Shown in pieces: positions 1-7,617 of a stretch of DNA of 64,000 bases. This DNA comes from Gordonia amarae NBRC 15530 (GTDB lineage: Bacteria; Actinomycetota; Actinomycetes; Mycobacteriales; Mycobacteriaceae). A model generated the notes under the pieces. It saw only the letters and a program-made list of their open reading frames with translations. It searched no databases and had not been told where the DNA came from. Position 1 is the first letter of the stretch; the number at the start of each line of letters is the position of its first letter. Location: the NCBI RefSeq assembly GCF_000241345.1, contig NZ_BAED01000020.1, positions 248,001 through 312,000 of the forward strand. Reading direction: 5' to 3'. A program made the position numbers and the translations under genes.

Positions 1-299
1 ACACCCCCACCAAGCGTGGCGCGACCGTCGACTCGGCAGGCAAGAGCGTGGTCTACCAGGCCACCATCAACGGTGTCGGAGTGCTCGCCTACAGCGACGA
101 CACCGGTACCCGCACCGACGTCATCTCCGAACCGGAATGGAAGGTCACCTTCACCGGCACCGGTGCACCCCTGCGGCTGCTGGTGGTCGCCACCTCGGGA
201 AGCTCGGTGTCGTGTGCCATCCTCGTCGACGGCCAGGTGGTGGCACACGACGATGTCTCCACCCAATCGTCGCGGCGGACCGCCGCATGTCTGGCGTGA
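1..299 (+). CDS. MmpS-like membrane/secreted protein, C-terminal part
   Basis: The frame is open from the window edge, so the N-terminus is missing; about 98 residues are visible. The pattern resembles the C-terminal half of MmpS proteins, the small accessory partners of MmpL lipid exporters in mycolic-acid bacteria: a beta-rich stretch (VVYQATINGVGVLAYSDD), a W in SEPEWKV, and two cysteines set as SCAILVDG and AACLA-stop, which in MmpS structures form a disulfide. No mmpL follows. Instead a glycolipid-binding-domain gene starts 28 bases downstream on the same strand, so the two are probably co-transcribed. The family call is by pattern only. Confidence 0.6.
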   Translation, partial: TPTKRGATVDSAGKSVVYQATINGVGVLAYSDDTGTRTDVISEPEWKVTFTGTGAPLRLLVVATSGSSVSCAILVDGQVVAHDDVSTQSSRRTAACLA

Positions 300-327
300 G
301 CAGCCCGGATATCGCTAACGTAGAGAA

Positions 328-978
328 GTGAGTTCTCCGCAAGCAGCCCAGCAGAGCCCGACGACGTCCTCCGCTACCCCGACGTCCCCGGGCGGTGGTG
401 AGTTCCGGACCATGGTCACCTGGCGCGGTCTCGACGCCATCCGGCTCGAACAGGTGCGCCTTTACGTCAGCGGTGCCCGCATCAAGGCGTACGGCCGCAT
501 CATCGCCGCCGCACACGACGACAAGGAGGCGTTCTCCGCGTCGTACGAGCTGATCACCAACGACGAGGGCGTCACCAAACGTTTCTCCGTGCACCTCGTG
601 CGCGCCAGCGGTGAATCGCAGCTGGCCATCAACCGCGACGGCGAGCACAACTGGCTCGTCCAGACCGCCGACGGCACCATCCGCAGCGACTTCAACGGCG
701 CCGAGGACATCGACATGGCGCTGTCGCCGATGTTCAACGCGCTGCCCATCCGCCGCTACGCGTTCCGGGCCGGGCGCCGGGTTCCCGCAGGCGAGCACGC
801 CGAGGTGCCGGTGGTGTACCTGTACCTGCCCGAGGCCCGGGTCGAGGCGGCCACCATGAAGTACACCAAGCTCAAGGGCAACCAGGTCTCGCTCGAGGGC
901 CCGGTCGCCAGCTCCACCGTCACGTTCGACGAGAACGGTTTCGTCATCAACTACGAGGGACTGTCCGAACGGGTCTGA
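328..978 (+). CDS. putative glycolipid-binding domain protein
   Basis: A protein of 216 residues, GTG start with GAGAA just upstream. After a Ser/Thr/Pro-rich N-terminus (1-28) comes one domain that fits the 'putative glycolipid-binding' family (PF06475): TWRGLDAIRLEQVRL, an AYGRIIAA strand, FSASYEL, the near-invariant MFNALPIRR segment at about residues 136-145, then a PEARVEAATMKYTKL segment. Founding members were named from a solved Pseudomonas structure; no enzymatic activity is established. There is no signal peptide, so it is likely cytoplasmic or membrane-peripheral. Its position directly after an MmpS-like gene hints at lipid or glycolipid handling, which is an inference. It converges with tyrA, 7 bases away. 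Confidence 0.75.
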   Translation: MSSPQAAQQSPTTSSATPTSPGGGEFRTMVTWRGLDAIRLEQVRLYVSGARIKAYGRIIAAAHDDKEAFSASYELITNDEGVTKRFSVHLVRASGESQLAINRDGEHNWLVQTADGTIRSDFNGAEDIDMALSPMFNALPIRRYAFRAGRRVPAGEHAEVPVVYLYLPEARVEAATMKYTKLKGNQVSLEGPVASSTVTFDENGFVINYEGLSERV

Positions 979-985
979 CCCCCTG

Positions 986-1966
986 TCAGCCCACCCAGAC
1001 CTTGCCCGCGTGTGCCTGGCGGCGTAGTTCCTGCTGCCAGCCGGGTGTGCCGATCGTGACGCCGGTGATCGGTTCCGGTGTTGTCGAGGCGATGGCCTCG
1101 TAGGCGAGCCGGGCCCGGTGACCGTCGTCGACGAGGATCTCTACGCTGCCGCGGTCGCGCAGGTCGTCGCGGATGTGGGTGAGCCGGTCGATGGCCTCGC
1201 TGAGCACGTTCAGCAGTGCCGCGTCGTTGGCTTCGAGCATCGCGCGCTGCAACGCCGGTGCGGTCCCGGCGACACGGGTACCGTCGCGGAAACTGCCGGC
1301 TGCCAGCCGGAGTGCGAGGCCGCTCTCCCCGGCACCGACGGCGGCCGTCGTCGCTGCCATCAGGTGCGGCAGATGCGAGATCGCGGCCACCGCACGGTCG
1401 TGGGCGTCGTCGGCGGCGGGCACCACCGTCGCACCGGCGGCCAGCGCGATCGACGCCACCCGCAGCCAGTCGCCGGCATCGGTGCCGTCACCCGTCGACA
1501 CCATCCACATCGCACCCCGGAACAGACGGGGATCGGTGGCCGACCAGCCCGATTGGCTGGTGCCGGCCATCGGGTGCCCGCCCACGTACCGCGCCGACGG
1601 ATGGCCGGCCGCGACGATCCGGGCCACCGGTTCCTTCACGCTCACCACATCGGTGAGCAGAGTGTCCGGGGCGTGTTCGGCGATCGCGGCGACCAGCCCG
1701 GACAGCGTGGTCACCGGCGTCGCCAGCACGATCACCGCGTCGGACTCGGAGGCCCGCCGCAAGGTGCCGGGCAGATCCGCCGACACGTCGTAGCCATCGG
1801 CCAGGGCGGCCTCGACCGTCGCCGCCGACCGGTTCCAGCCGAACACCTCGGTGGTCCCGGACAGCATCCGCAGCAACGACCCGCCGATCAGTCCCAAACC
1901 CAGAACGCACACCGCGCCGGGCGCTACAGCGGTCGTGGGCGAGGGCGGCGCATCGTTGTCGGTCAC
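986..1966 (-). CDS. tyrA: prephenate dehydrogenase
   Basis: A protein of 326 residues that oxidises prephenate to 4-hydroxyphenylpyruvate in tyrosine synthesis. The NAD-binding Rossmann motif GLGLIGG is at residues 23-29. Downstream are the family signatures VVSVKEPV and the substrate-site segment GGHPMAGTSQSGW near residue 130, followed by the helical dimerisation domain. No convincing ACT regulatory domain is visible; the tail is short. I chose GTG at 1966 because the longer frame only adds non-family residues and GAGAGTGG lies upstream. The gene is divergent from the TadA-associated gene, as for Rv3754/Rv3753c in M. tuberculosis. Confidence 0.93.
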   Translation of the reverse strand: MTDNDAPPSPTTAVAPGAVCVLGLGLIGGSLLRMLSGTTEVFGWNRSAATVEAALADGYDVSADLPGTLRRASESDAVIVLATPVTTLSGLVAAIAEHAPDTLLTDVVSVKEPVARIVAAGHPSARYVGGHPMAGTSQSGWSATDPRLFRGAMWMVSTGDGTDAGDWLRVASIALAAGATVVPAADDAHDRAVAAISHLPHLMAATTAAVGAGESGLALRLAAGSFRDGTRVAGTAPALQRAMLEANDAALLNVLSEAIDRLTHIRDDLRDRGSVEILVDDGHRARLAYEAIASTTPEPITGVTIGTPGWQQELRRQAHAGKVWVG

Positions 1967-2052
1967 CGTTCCACTCTCGCACGTCGGTGCCGGCGGCCGG
2001 AATGCACAGCAAAACTTGGGAACCACCCGCCAATGGGGATACCGTGACCTGC

Positions 2053-2610
2053 ATGGCTGCTGCCGGTAAAGGCGATGGGTCCCGCGGGGCCGACAACACG
2101 AACAGTGCGACCACAGGCGACGACATCGACGGCTTCGCGGTGGCCGTCGTCCGCGAGGACACGCGGTGGAACGTCACCGCTCTCGAACCGTCCGCGCTCA
2201 CCGATCTGGCCGACGCCGAACGGCAACTGAGAGCGCTGCGCGCGACCAGCGCGGTGTTCGGTCTGCTCAACGTCGACGACGAGTTCTTCATCATCGTCCG
2301 CCCGGCGCCCGGCGGCTCGCAGTTGCTGCTGTCCGATGCCACCGCCGCCGTCGACTACGACATCGCCGTCGACGTTCTCGACGCCCTCAACGTCGAGGTC
2401 CCCGACATCGACCCCGACGAGATCGACGACGTCGACCCGTGGGAGGAGGGCGACCTCGGGGTGCTCGCCGACCTGGGGCTGCCCGACGCGGTGCTGTCGA
2501 TCATCGTCGGCGACACCGACCTGTACGCCGACGAACAGGTCGGCATGATCGCCGCCCGGCTCGGCTTCTCCGACCAGCTGTCCAAGGTCCTCGACACGCT
2601 GGGACGCTGA
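2053..2610 (+). CDS. tRNA adenosine deaminase-associated protein (Rv3753c-like)
   Basis: A protein of about 185 residues in the actinobacterial family annotated 'tRNA adenosine deaminase-associated' because it almost always precedes tadA. Visible marks are GFAVAVVREDTRW near the N-terminus, an acidic middle (DIDPDEIDDVDPWEEGD) and a helical C-terminus ending SKVLDTLGR. Its function is unknown. The stop is 5 bases before the tadA GTG, so the two are translationally close. The start is uncertain: GTG at 2044 is an in-frame alternative with GGGGAT closer to it. Confidence 0.8.
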   Translation: MAAAGKGDGSRGADNTNSATTGDDIDGFAVAVVREDTRWNVTALEPSALTDLADAERQLRALRATSAVFGLLNVDDEFFIIVRPAPGGSQLLLSDATAAVDYDIAVDVLDALNVEVPDIDPDEIDDVDPWEEGDLGVLADLGLPDAVLSIIVGDTDLYADEQVGMIAARLGFSDQLSKVLDTLGR

Positions 2611-2615
2611 CCGGC

Positions 2616-3110
2616 GTGGCCGGCCGGGAGCCACCGCCCGGGCCGTGGGAGACGATGATGCGCGCCGCCCTCGACGCGGCATCGCTGTCGGGGGCCGACG
2701 ACGTGCCGATCGGTGCTGTCGTCTACGACCCCGAGGGCGTCGAACTGGCCCGCGCCGCCAACCACCGCGAAGCCGACGGCGATCCCACCGCACACGCCGA
2801 GGTCCTCGCGTTGCGGGCGGCGGCGGCCGCGTTCGGTGACGGGTGGCGGCTGCCGGGCTGCACCCTCGTCGTCACCGTCGAACCGTGCACGATGTGCGCC
2901 GGTGCCATCACCCTGTCCAGAGTGGGCCGGCTGGTGTTCGGGGCGTGGGAACCCAAGACCGGGGCTGTCGGGTCGCTGTGGGATGTGGTGCGCGACCCGC
3001 GGCTCACGCACCGGCCCGAGGTGATCGGCGGGGTCCTCGCCGACGACGCGATACACCTGATGCGGGAGTTTTTCGCGGTGCGACGCGAAACCCGCCAGAC
3101 CCGCAGGTGA
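2616..3110 (+). CDS. tadA: tRNA-specific adenosine deaminase TadA
   Basis: A protein of 164 residues. TadA deaminates A34 to inosine in the tRNA-Arg(ACG) anticodon. The cytidine-deaminase-fold zinc site is complete: H60-A-E62 (TAHAEVL), where E62 is the proton shuttle, and P90-C91-T-M-C94. The downstream stretch SRVGRLVFGAWEPKTGAVGS is typical of TadA rather than of cytosine deaminases. The GTG start at 2616 follows GGGACG and lies 5 bases after the upstream stop. The protein continues past the domain with a basic tail (RRETRQTRR). Confidence 0.95.
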   Translation: MAGREPPPGPWETMMRAALDAASLSGADDVPIGAVVYDPEGVELARAANHREADGDPTAHAEVLALRAAAAAFGDGWRLPGCTLVVTVEPCTMCAGAITLSRVGRLVFGAWEPKTGAVGSLWDVVRDPRLTHRPEVIGGVLADDAIHLMREFFAVRRETRQTRR

Positions 3111-3190
3111 GCGGCGATCTGTGGCACATTGGAGGAGTCCAGACGTCACCGGCGCGCGTAGAAGTGCGCCGAACAAGCTGAGGAGAAGCC

Positions 3191-3526
3191 ATGTCGGACG
3201 CCACCAACAAAGTCAACGAAGCCCTGAACGTAGCCAAAGGCAAGCTCGGGGAACTCGCCGCCAACGAGAAGGTCGCCGGCGCGCTGGGTGTCGCGCAGCA
3301 GAAGATCGGGGAACTCGCGGCCAACGAGAAGGTCATCGGGGCGATCGGGGCCGCACAGCAGAAGGCCGGCCAGCTCGCCGCCAATGAGAAGGTCGCCGGT
3401 GCACTGGGTGTCGCGCAGCAGAAGTTCGGCGAGCTCGCCGCCAATGAAAAGGTGCAGGGTGCGGTGAGCGCAGCGCAGGAGAAGATCGGCAAGCTCGGCG
3501 GCAACAAGCCCGATTCACCGGCCTGA
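3191..3526 (+). CDS. small 20-residue tandem-repeat protein
   Basis: A protein of 111 residues with a clear AGGAGA site 6 bases before ATG. From residue 14 it consists of four full 20-residue units and one decayed unit: VAKGKLGELAANEKVAGALG, VAQQKIGELAANEKVIGAIG, AAQQKAGQLAANEKVAGALG and VAQQKFGELAANEKVQGAVS, then AAQEKIGKLGGNK. It is Lys/Glu/Ala-rich, predicted amphipathic helix, with no signal peptide and no cysteine. I do not recognise a characterised family. The composition recalls stress-associated CsbD or apolipoprotein-like helical proteins, but that is only a resemblance. It sits alone between tadA and tRNA-Ser. Confidence 0.8.
   Translation: MSDATNKVNEALNVAKGKLGELAANEKVAGALGVAQQKIGELAANEKVIGAIGAAQQKAGQLAANEKVAGALGVAQQKFGELAANEKVQGAVSAAQEKIGKLGGNKPDSPA
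3230..3469 (+). repeat. four 60-bp tandem repeats inside the repeat protein gene
   Basis: Four in-frame 60-base units encode the 20-residue repeats, with a fifth degenerate unit to about 3508. Units are closely similar at the DNA level (gaactcgccgccaacgagaa recurs with few changes), which suggests recent expansion by slippage or unequal exchange. Confidence 0.85.
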
Positions 3527-3571
3527 CCAGGCAATTTCACGCTCGGGTGCACCTGCGGTACAGTTTTCCGC

Positions 3572-3659
3572 GGTGGCGTGTCCGAGCGGCCGAAGGTGCA
3601 GCACTCGAAATGCTGTGTACGGTAACCCCGTACCAGGGGTTCAAATCCCCTCGCCACCG
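3572..3659 (+). tRNA. tRNA-Ser(CGA)
   Basis: The acceptor arms GGTGGCG (3572-3578) and CGCCACC (3652-3658) pair, with discriminator G. The anticodon loop CTCGAAA gives anticodon CGA at 3606-3608. A long variable arm (TACGGTAACCCCGTA) and the TTCAAAT T-loop identify a class II serine tRNA reading UCG. CCA is not encoded. Confidence 0.95.
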
Positions 3660-3665
3660 CAGACG

Positions 3666-3697
3666 AAGGGCCCCTACTTGCATAGGTAGGGGCCCTT
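3666..3697 (+). terminator. terminator hairpin after tRNA-Ser(CGA)
   Basis: A perfect 12-bp stem, AAGGGCCCCTAC with GTAGGGGCCCTT, and an 8-base loop, starting 6 bases after the tRNA and followed by TGGTGTCTGTT. It is the expected terminator for the tRNA and could also act for the convergent pseudogene. Confidence 0.8.
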
Positions 3698-3716
3698 TGG
3701 TGTCTGTTACCCCGGG

Positions 3717-4596
3717 TCATGGTCCGAGTAGGGCGAGCGGTACGACAGCGACGCCGTCGGCGCGACGATAGGCCGATTGCCCGGTGGTGATGATCACTGC
3801 GTCGGCCAGTCCGTCGCCGATCCGGCTTCGCAGCCACAGAAGGTGCTTGACATCCGCATCGCTTACGGACGCGGACAATTTGACCTCGAAAGCCACGATA
3901 CGATTACGCGCTTCGACGATCAGGTCAACCTCATGAAGGCCGGCCTGATCACGGAGATGCCACAGGCGAGCTTCCGCGGCTTGGGCGTACGTCTGCATGC
4001 TGAGAGTGACCAGGCTCTCGAAGAGTCTGCCGAGAGCTGCACCTGACTGGGCACCCAGCATCGCATGGCCACGCAACTCCAGCAGGGCGCTTTCGTCGAG
4101 GTCCATCAACCGTGCGGCAAGCGCCGGGTCGGCCAGGTGATGTTTGGGCACTTTACCGAGCCTGCCGAGGTTGAACCCGAAAGGGCGCCAAGCCTCGACG
4201 GGGTCAAGTAGCCATAACTGCGTGAGGACATCGCGATAGGCGATCGTCGTTGGCCGACTCGGCTTATCGGCGTCGCCGACGGTCGCCGCGTCAAGGATCG
4301 TTGTGTAGCTCGCCGTCGACGCAGTGGCCTGAGCGTATGCCCGCAGCCAGGCACGCAATGCCGCGGGCGCGCGTACTCGGTGGCCTTGCTCAGCCATATC
4401 GCGGTCGACGATGCGGGTCAGGTAGCCGTCGAGCGCCAGGCGCCGCGCGCGATCTGGCAGGTCGCGGATTCCTGGAAATCCCGACGAGACGATCTCACGG
4501 ACGTAGTCGGGCAGAGCCGTCGATACTGATTGCCGCGAGTGCACCGAAAACCTCGTCGAGCTCGTCATCGATGATCCGTCTCCGGTACTCCACCAT
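3717..4596 (-). pseudogene. DUF4143 ATPase with internal deletion of the P-loop domain
   Basis: The downstream frame (stop 3717) encodes the C-terminal half of a DUF4143 AAA-type ATPase: DYVREIVSSGFPGIRD, LDGYLTRIVDRD, then the nuclease-like end VDLIVEARNRIVAFEVKLS. The expected start lies in another frame at ATG 4596: MVEYRRRIIDDELDEVFGAL, then AAISIDG, which in this family is followed at once by the Walker A loop AKGVGKT. Here, immediately after SIDG, sequence typical of the DUF4143 boundary (ALPDYVREI) follows out of frame near 4514-4520. About 130 codons holding Walker A, Walker B and the sensor are therefore missing and the frame shifts. I call it a deletion pseudogene; a shorter product from 4568 is possible but would lack ATPase activity. 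Confidence 0.8.
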
Positions 4597-4663
4597 GTTT
4601 GTACTTTACAGATACCGGGTGTACTGATTGACAGATCACAGGTCTTTTACATGACAGATTCCA

Positions 4664-4759
4664 TGCACGGGCAGGTTCGGCCTTGCCGACGGCCGTCATG
4701 CCGCCGCAGACGACGGGGTGCTGTACCCCGAAGGTTTCGGTGAATCGAGTCTTCAACAC
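4664..4759 (-). pseudogene. nitronate monooxygenase N-terminal remnant
   Basis: Thirty-two codons from GTG 4759 read LKTRFTETFGVQHPVV then CGGMTAVGKAE, which matches the start of nitronate monooxygenase (2-nitropropane dioxygenase) proteins, where a GGM motif forms part of the FMN site. After this the similarity ends and the frame runs into unrelated sequence with a stop near the pseudogene promoter. The remaining roughly 300 residues of the enzyme are absent, so this is a scar of a deleted gene. The rest of 4597-4935 shows no other gene. Confidence 0.65.
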
Positions 4760-4935
4760 CGCCCCGAAACTACGCCCGCAGTTGTCGCCCGCCCGGCCGG
4801 AGTCCCGCTCACCGGTTCGTGGATCGAACTCCGGAATACCGGCGCCGCGGCATATGCTTGCGCGATGCGGACACCTTGCGCTGACAGCGATCGTTCTTGA
4901 GCAGCCACCCGACCCCGGGCCGATCGCTGTGGCGT

Positions 4936-6648
4936 GTGACGAGTCGCCTTGACCCTCCCCGGTGGCTGCGCGCCGTCCTGGCGGCCGTCGCGATCGCCCT
5001 CGGCATCTACCTGATCTCCAGGCCGATCGCGTCTCTCGGCGCGCTGGTGTGGTTCATCGGCGCCGGCTTCGTCCTGCAGGGCGTTCTCGTGCTGACCGAG
5101 GAGGACGACGACCAGCCGCGCTGGTGGCGTGTCGCCGAAACCCTGGCGTGGATTGCCGCGGGCGTGGTGATCGTGGCGTTCGGCGGCTTCACGCTGCGTG
5201 TGCTCGTCGTCATCATCGCCGTGGCGCTGGTGGTACGGGGTGTGCGGCAGGTGGTGACCGCACTGCGTGGTCAGGGCACCGTCGATTCCCGAATCGCTTC
5301 GGGCGCTTTCGGTGTCGCGTCGATCGCGTTCGGGCTGCTGGCAGTGCTCTGGTCCGACATCACGCTGGTGGTCACGGCGGTGGTGTTCGGGGCCTGGCTG
5401 ATCATGACCGGGCTGGCCGAACTGCGCCGTGCATGGCGCCCCGGCGACCCGGAGCCGTTGCGGCGGCCGGGACGGGCACGACGTTTTGTCCGGACGGTCA
5501 CCGCGCTCGTCACGGTCGCGATCGCCGTCGGCGCCGTCGTGATCAGCGTCAACGTGCGTTCCGACACCCCTGATGTCGACGACTTCTACAGCGCGCCAAA
5601 GAATATCCCGGAGACGCCCGGCGTCCTGATCCGTTCCGCGTCGTTCACCCGTGAGGTCCCCCCGGACGCGAGAGCCTGGCGCATCCTGTACTCGACGACC
5701 CGCGGCGACGGGTCACCGGCGGTAGCCAGTGCCCTCGTGGTGGTGCCCAAGAACGGTGCCGGCCGGTGGCCGGTGATCGACTGGAACCACGGCACCACCG
5801 GCTACGCCCAGCCCTGCGCGCCGTCGTTGCTGGCGCAGCCCTTCGAATCCGGCGCGATGTTCGTTCTGCCTGAGATCATCAAGCGCGGATGGGCGATGGT
5901 GGCCACCGACTACATCGGCCTCGGCACCAAGGGGCCCCACCCCTATCTGATCGGTGTCGACAGCGCGCACGCCTCACTCGACGCGGTCCGGGCGGCACGC
6001 TCGCTGAAACCGGCCGATCTCGGTGCCGACACAGTCGTGTGGGGCCACTCCCAGGGTGGCGGTGCCGCGCTGTGGACCGGGGCGCTCGCCCCGTCGTATG
6101 CACCGGACGTCACGCTCGGCGGCGTCGCCGCGCTGGCACCGGCGTCGAACCTGCCCGGCCTGATCGGCAACCTCCCGAATGTCACCGGCGGCAGCGTGTT
6201 CTCGTCGTTCGCGGTCGCCGCGTACATCGCCACCTATCCCGATGTCACCTGGCACGGTGCGATCCGTCCCGGCGCCGAACCGATCGTGCGGGCCATGTCG
6301 CAACGCTGCCTGTCCGGGCCGGGCGTGCTGGTGTCGGTGCTCTCGGCGCTGTCGCTCACCAGGGATCCCGATATCTTCGTGAGCGATCCGACCCGCGGTG
6401 CACTCGGTAAGCGCCTGGCGCAGAACGTGCCCCCGCCCACGATCGGGGTGCCGCTGCTGATCGGTCAGGGTGAGGCCGACGGTCTGATCACCCCTGCGGC
6501 CCAACGTGAGTACGTCGACACGATCCGGAAAGCCGGCCACCAGGTGGACTACCGCACCTATCCCGGGCTCGGCCATGTCGACCTGGTCGAAGCGAAATCG
6601 CCGTTGATTCCTCAGCTCCTGGAGTGGACGGCCGCCCGCTTCGAGTGA
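4936..6648 (+). CDS. DUF308 membrane domain fused to secretory-lipase-type hydrolase
   Basis: A protein of 570 residues in two parts. Residues about 10-195 hold six hydrophobic segments of the HdeD/DUF308 type (WLRAVLAAVAIALGIYLI onward, with LVWFIGAGFVLQGVLVL and AWLIMTGLAELRRAW). The rest is a LIP/secretory lipase alpha/beta hydrolase: an oxyanion-side DWNHGTTGYA, the nucleophile elbow GHSQGG with S372, an acid in GQGEADGLITP and the histidine in YPGLGHVDLV. The lipase domain should face outside the membrane, anchored by the DUF308 part (inference). The start is uncertain: GTG 4936 gives a normal N-terminus, while TTG 4897 is the longest frame. Confidence 0.8.
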   Translation: MTSRLDPPRWLRAVLAAVAIALGIYLISRPIASLGALVWFIGAGFVLQGVLVLTEEDDDQPRWWRVAETLAWIAAGVVIVAFGGFTLRVLVVIIAVALVVRGVRQVVTALRGQGTVDSRIASGAFGVASIAFGLLAVLWSDITLVVTAVVFGAWLIMTGLAELRRAWRPGDPEPLRRPGRARRFVRTVTALVTVAIAVGAVVISVNVRSDTPDVDDFYSAPKNIPETPGVLIRSASFTREVPPDARAWRILYSTTRGDGSPAVASALVVVPKNGAGRWPVIDWNHGTTGYAQPCAPSLLAQPFESGAMFVLPEIIKRGWAMVATDYIGLGTKGPHPYLIGVDSAHASLDAVRAARSLKPADLGADTVVWGHSQGGGAALWTGALAPSYAPDVTLGGVAALAPASNLPGLIGNLPNVTGGSVFSSFAVAAYIATYPDVTWHGAIRPGAEPIVRAMSQRCLSGPGVLVSVLSALSLTRDPDIFVSDPTRGALGKRLAQNVPPPTIGVPLLIGQGEADGLITPAAQREYVDTIRKAGHQVDYRTYPGLGHVDLVEAKSPLIPQLLEWTAARFE

Positions 6649-6657
6649 CGGCGGAAA

Positions 6658-7575
6658 TTACTTCACGGTGACGCGGAGGACGGCGCCGAGTTCGGTGCCG
6701 AGGGCGAATTCGGTTGTGTCCGTGGGATTGACGGCGACCGAGGTGGCGGGCTGGCCGAGCTGAACCACGCACGAGCGGCGGGTTGCGGTGTCGGCGATGA
6801 TCAGCTGTCCCGTGGTGGTGGCGACGGCAAGCCTACCCGGCGCGACGACGGCCAGATCGTCGACGATCCCCGGCAGCGGGGCGGTCACATCCACGCCGAC
6901 GGCGACTCGATCGGGATGGGCGAGAGGTACTTTCAGCACCCGTCCGGTGAGGCTCGTGGTCATCGTGACGTACAGGGTGTCGCCGTCGACGGCCACGCCG
7001 TTCATGCTCGAACCGTTGACGGTGGCGGTGGGTGCGAGGTTGCGCGGCGCCCGCGCCGACCAGCGCCGGTCGACCTGTCCGTCCGGCAGGACCTTGAGTA
7101 CGCCCTGCCAGGTGTCGCCGACGTAGGCGTTGCCCTGCGCGTCGAAGGCGAGTCCGTTGGGGAAGCCGAGGCCTCGGGTGTAGATCCTCGGTTTCGGTTG
7201 TGCCGCATCGGGATCGAACCGGTAGATCTTGCCCGTGCTGAGCACCCCGGTGATCTCCTGGCTGAATGAGGTGACATACAGGTCGCCGTCTGGACCTGGT
7301 GCGATGCCGCCGGGCAGCGGAACCGTCACCGACCTGGTGACGCGGCCCCGGGGGTCGAGGCGTTGTACCTCGCTCAGCGCGGTCCTGGTGACCCACAGTG
7401 ATCCGTCGTGGTCGTAGGCGACGTTCTCGGTCCAGCCGAGCGCGGGGACGGGTGTGCTCTTCAGGATCGTGACGCGGGCGGAATCGCATGCTGTGGCGGC
7501 CTCCGCCGTCGGGCTATGTAGCGAGACGATTGCCGCCAGCGTGCAAGCTGCCAATCCCAGAACGGTACGACGCAT
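6658..7575 (-). CDS. secreted SMP-30/NHL-type beta-propeller protein
   Basis: A protein of 305 residues with a signal peptide (RRTVLGLAACTLAAIVSL, cleavage after TAEAA). The mature part has regularly spaced blade motifs: YDHDGSLWVTRTALSEVQRL, GPDGDLYVTSF, FPNGLAFDAQGNAYVGDTW, NGVAVDGDTLYVTM and VDDLAVVAPGRLAV. This matches the SMP-30/gluconolactonase/LRE-like six-bladed propellers. The substrate is unknown; extracytoplasmic lactonase or ligand-binding roles are both possible. A GGGAG site precedes ATG 7575. It is divergent from a TetR gene with a dyad between them, so it is probably the TetR target. Confidence 0.8.
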   Translation of the reverse strand: MRRTVLGLAACTLAAIVSLHSPTAEAATACDSARVTILKSTPVPALGWTENVAYDHDGSLWVTRTALSEVQRLDPRGRVTRSVTVPLPGGIAPGPDGDLYVTSFSQEITGVLSTGKIYRFDPDAAQPKPRIYTRGLGFPNGLAFDAQGNAYVGDTWQGVLKVLPDGQVDRRWSARAPRNLAPTATVNGSSMNGVAVDGDTLYVTMTTSLTGRVLKVPLAHPDRVAVGVDVTAPLPGIVDDLAVVAPGRLAVATTTGQLIIADTATRRSCVVQLGQPATSVAVNPTDTTEFALGTELGAVLRVTVK

Positions 7576-7617
7576 GGAGAACTCCCTCGGGATCGGCCGC
7601 GCTAAATATGCAACAGG

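Noticed and set aside
3230-3508. Regular 60-bp repeats resembling a CRISPR array
   Set aside because: Units are contiguous with no unique spacers, and all are in frame within one protein.
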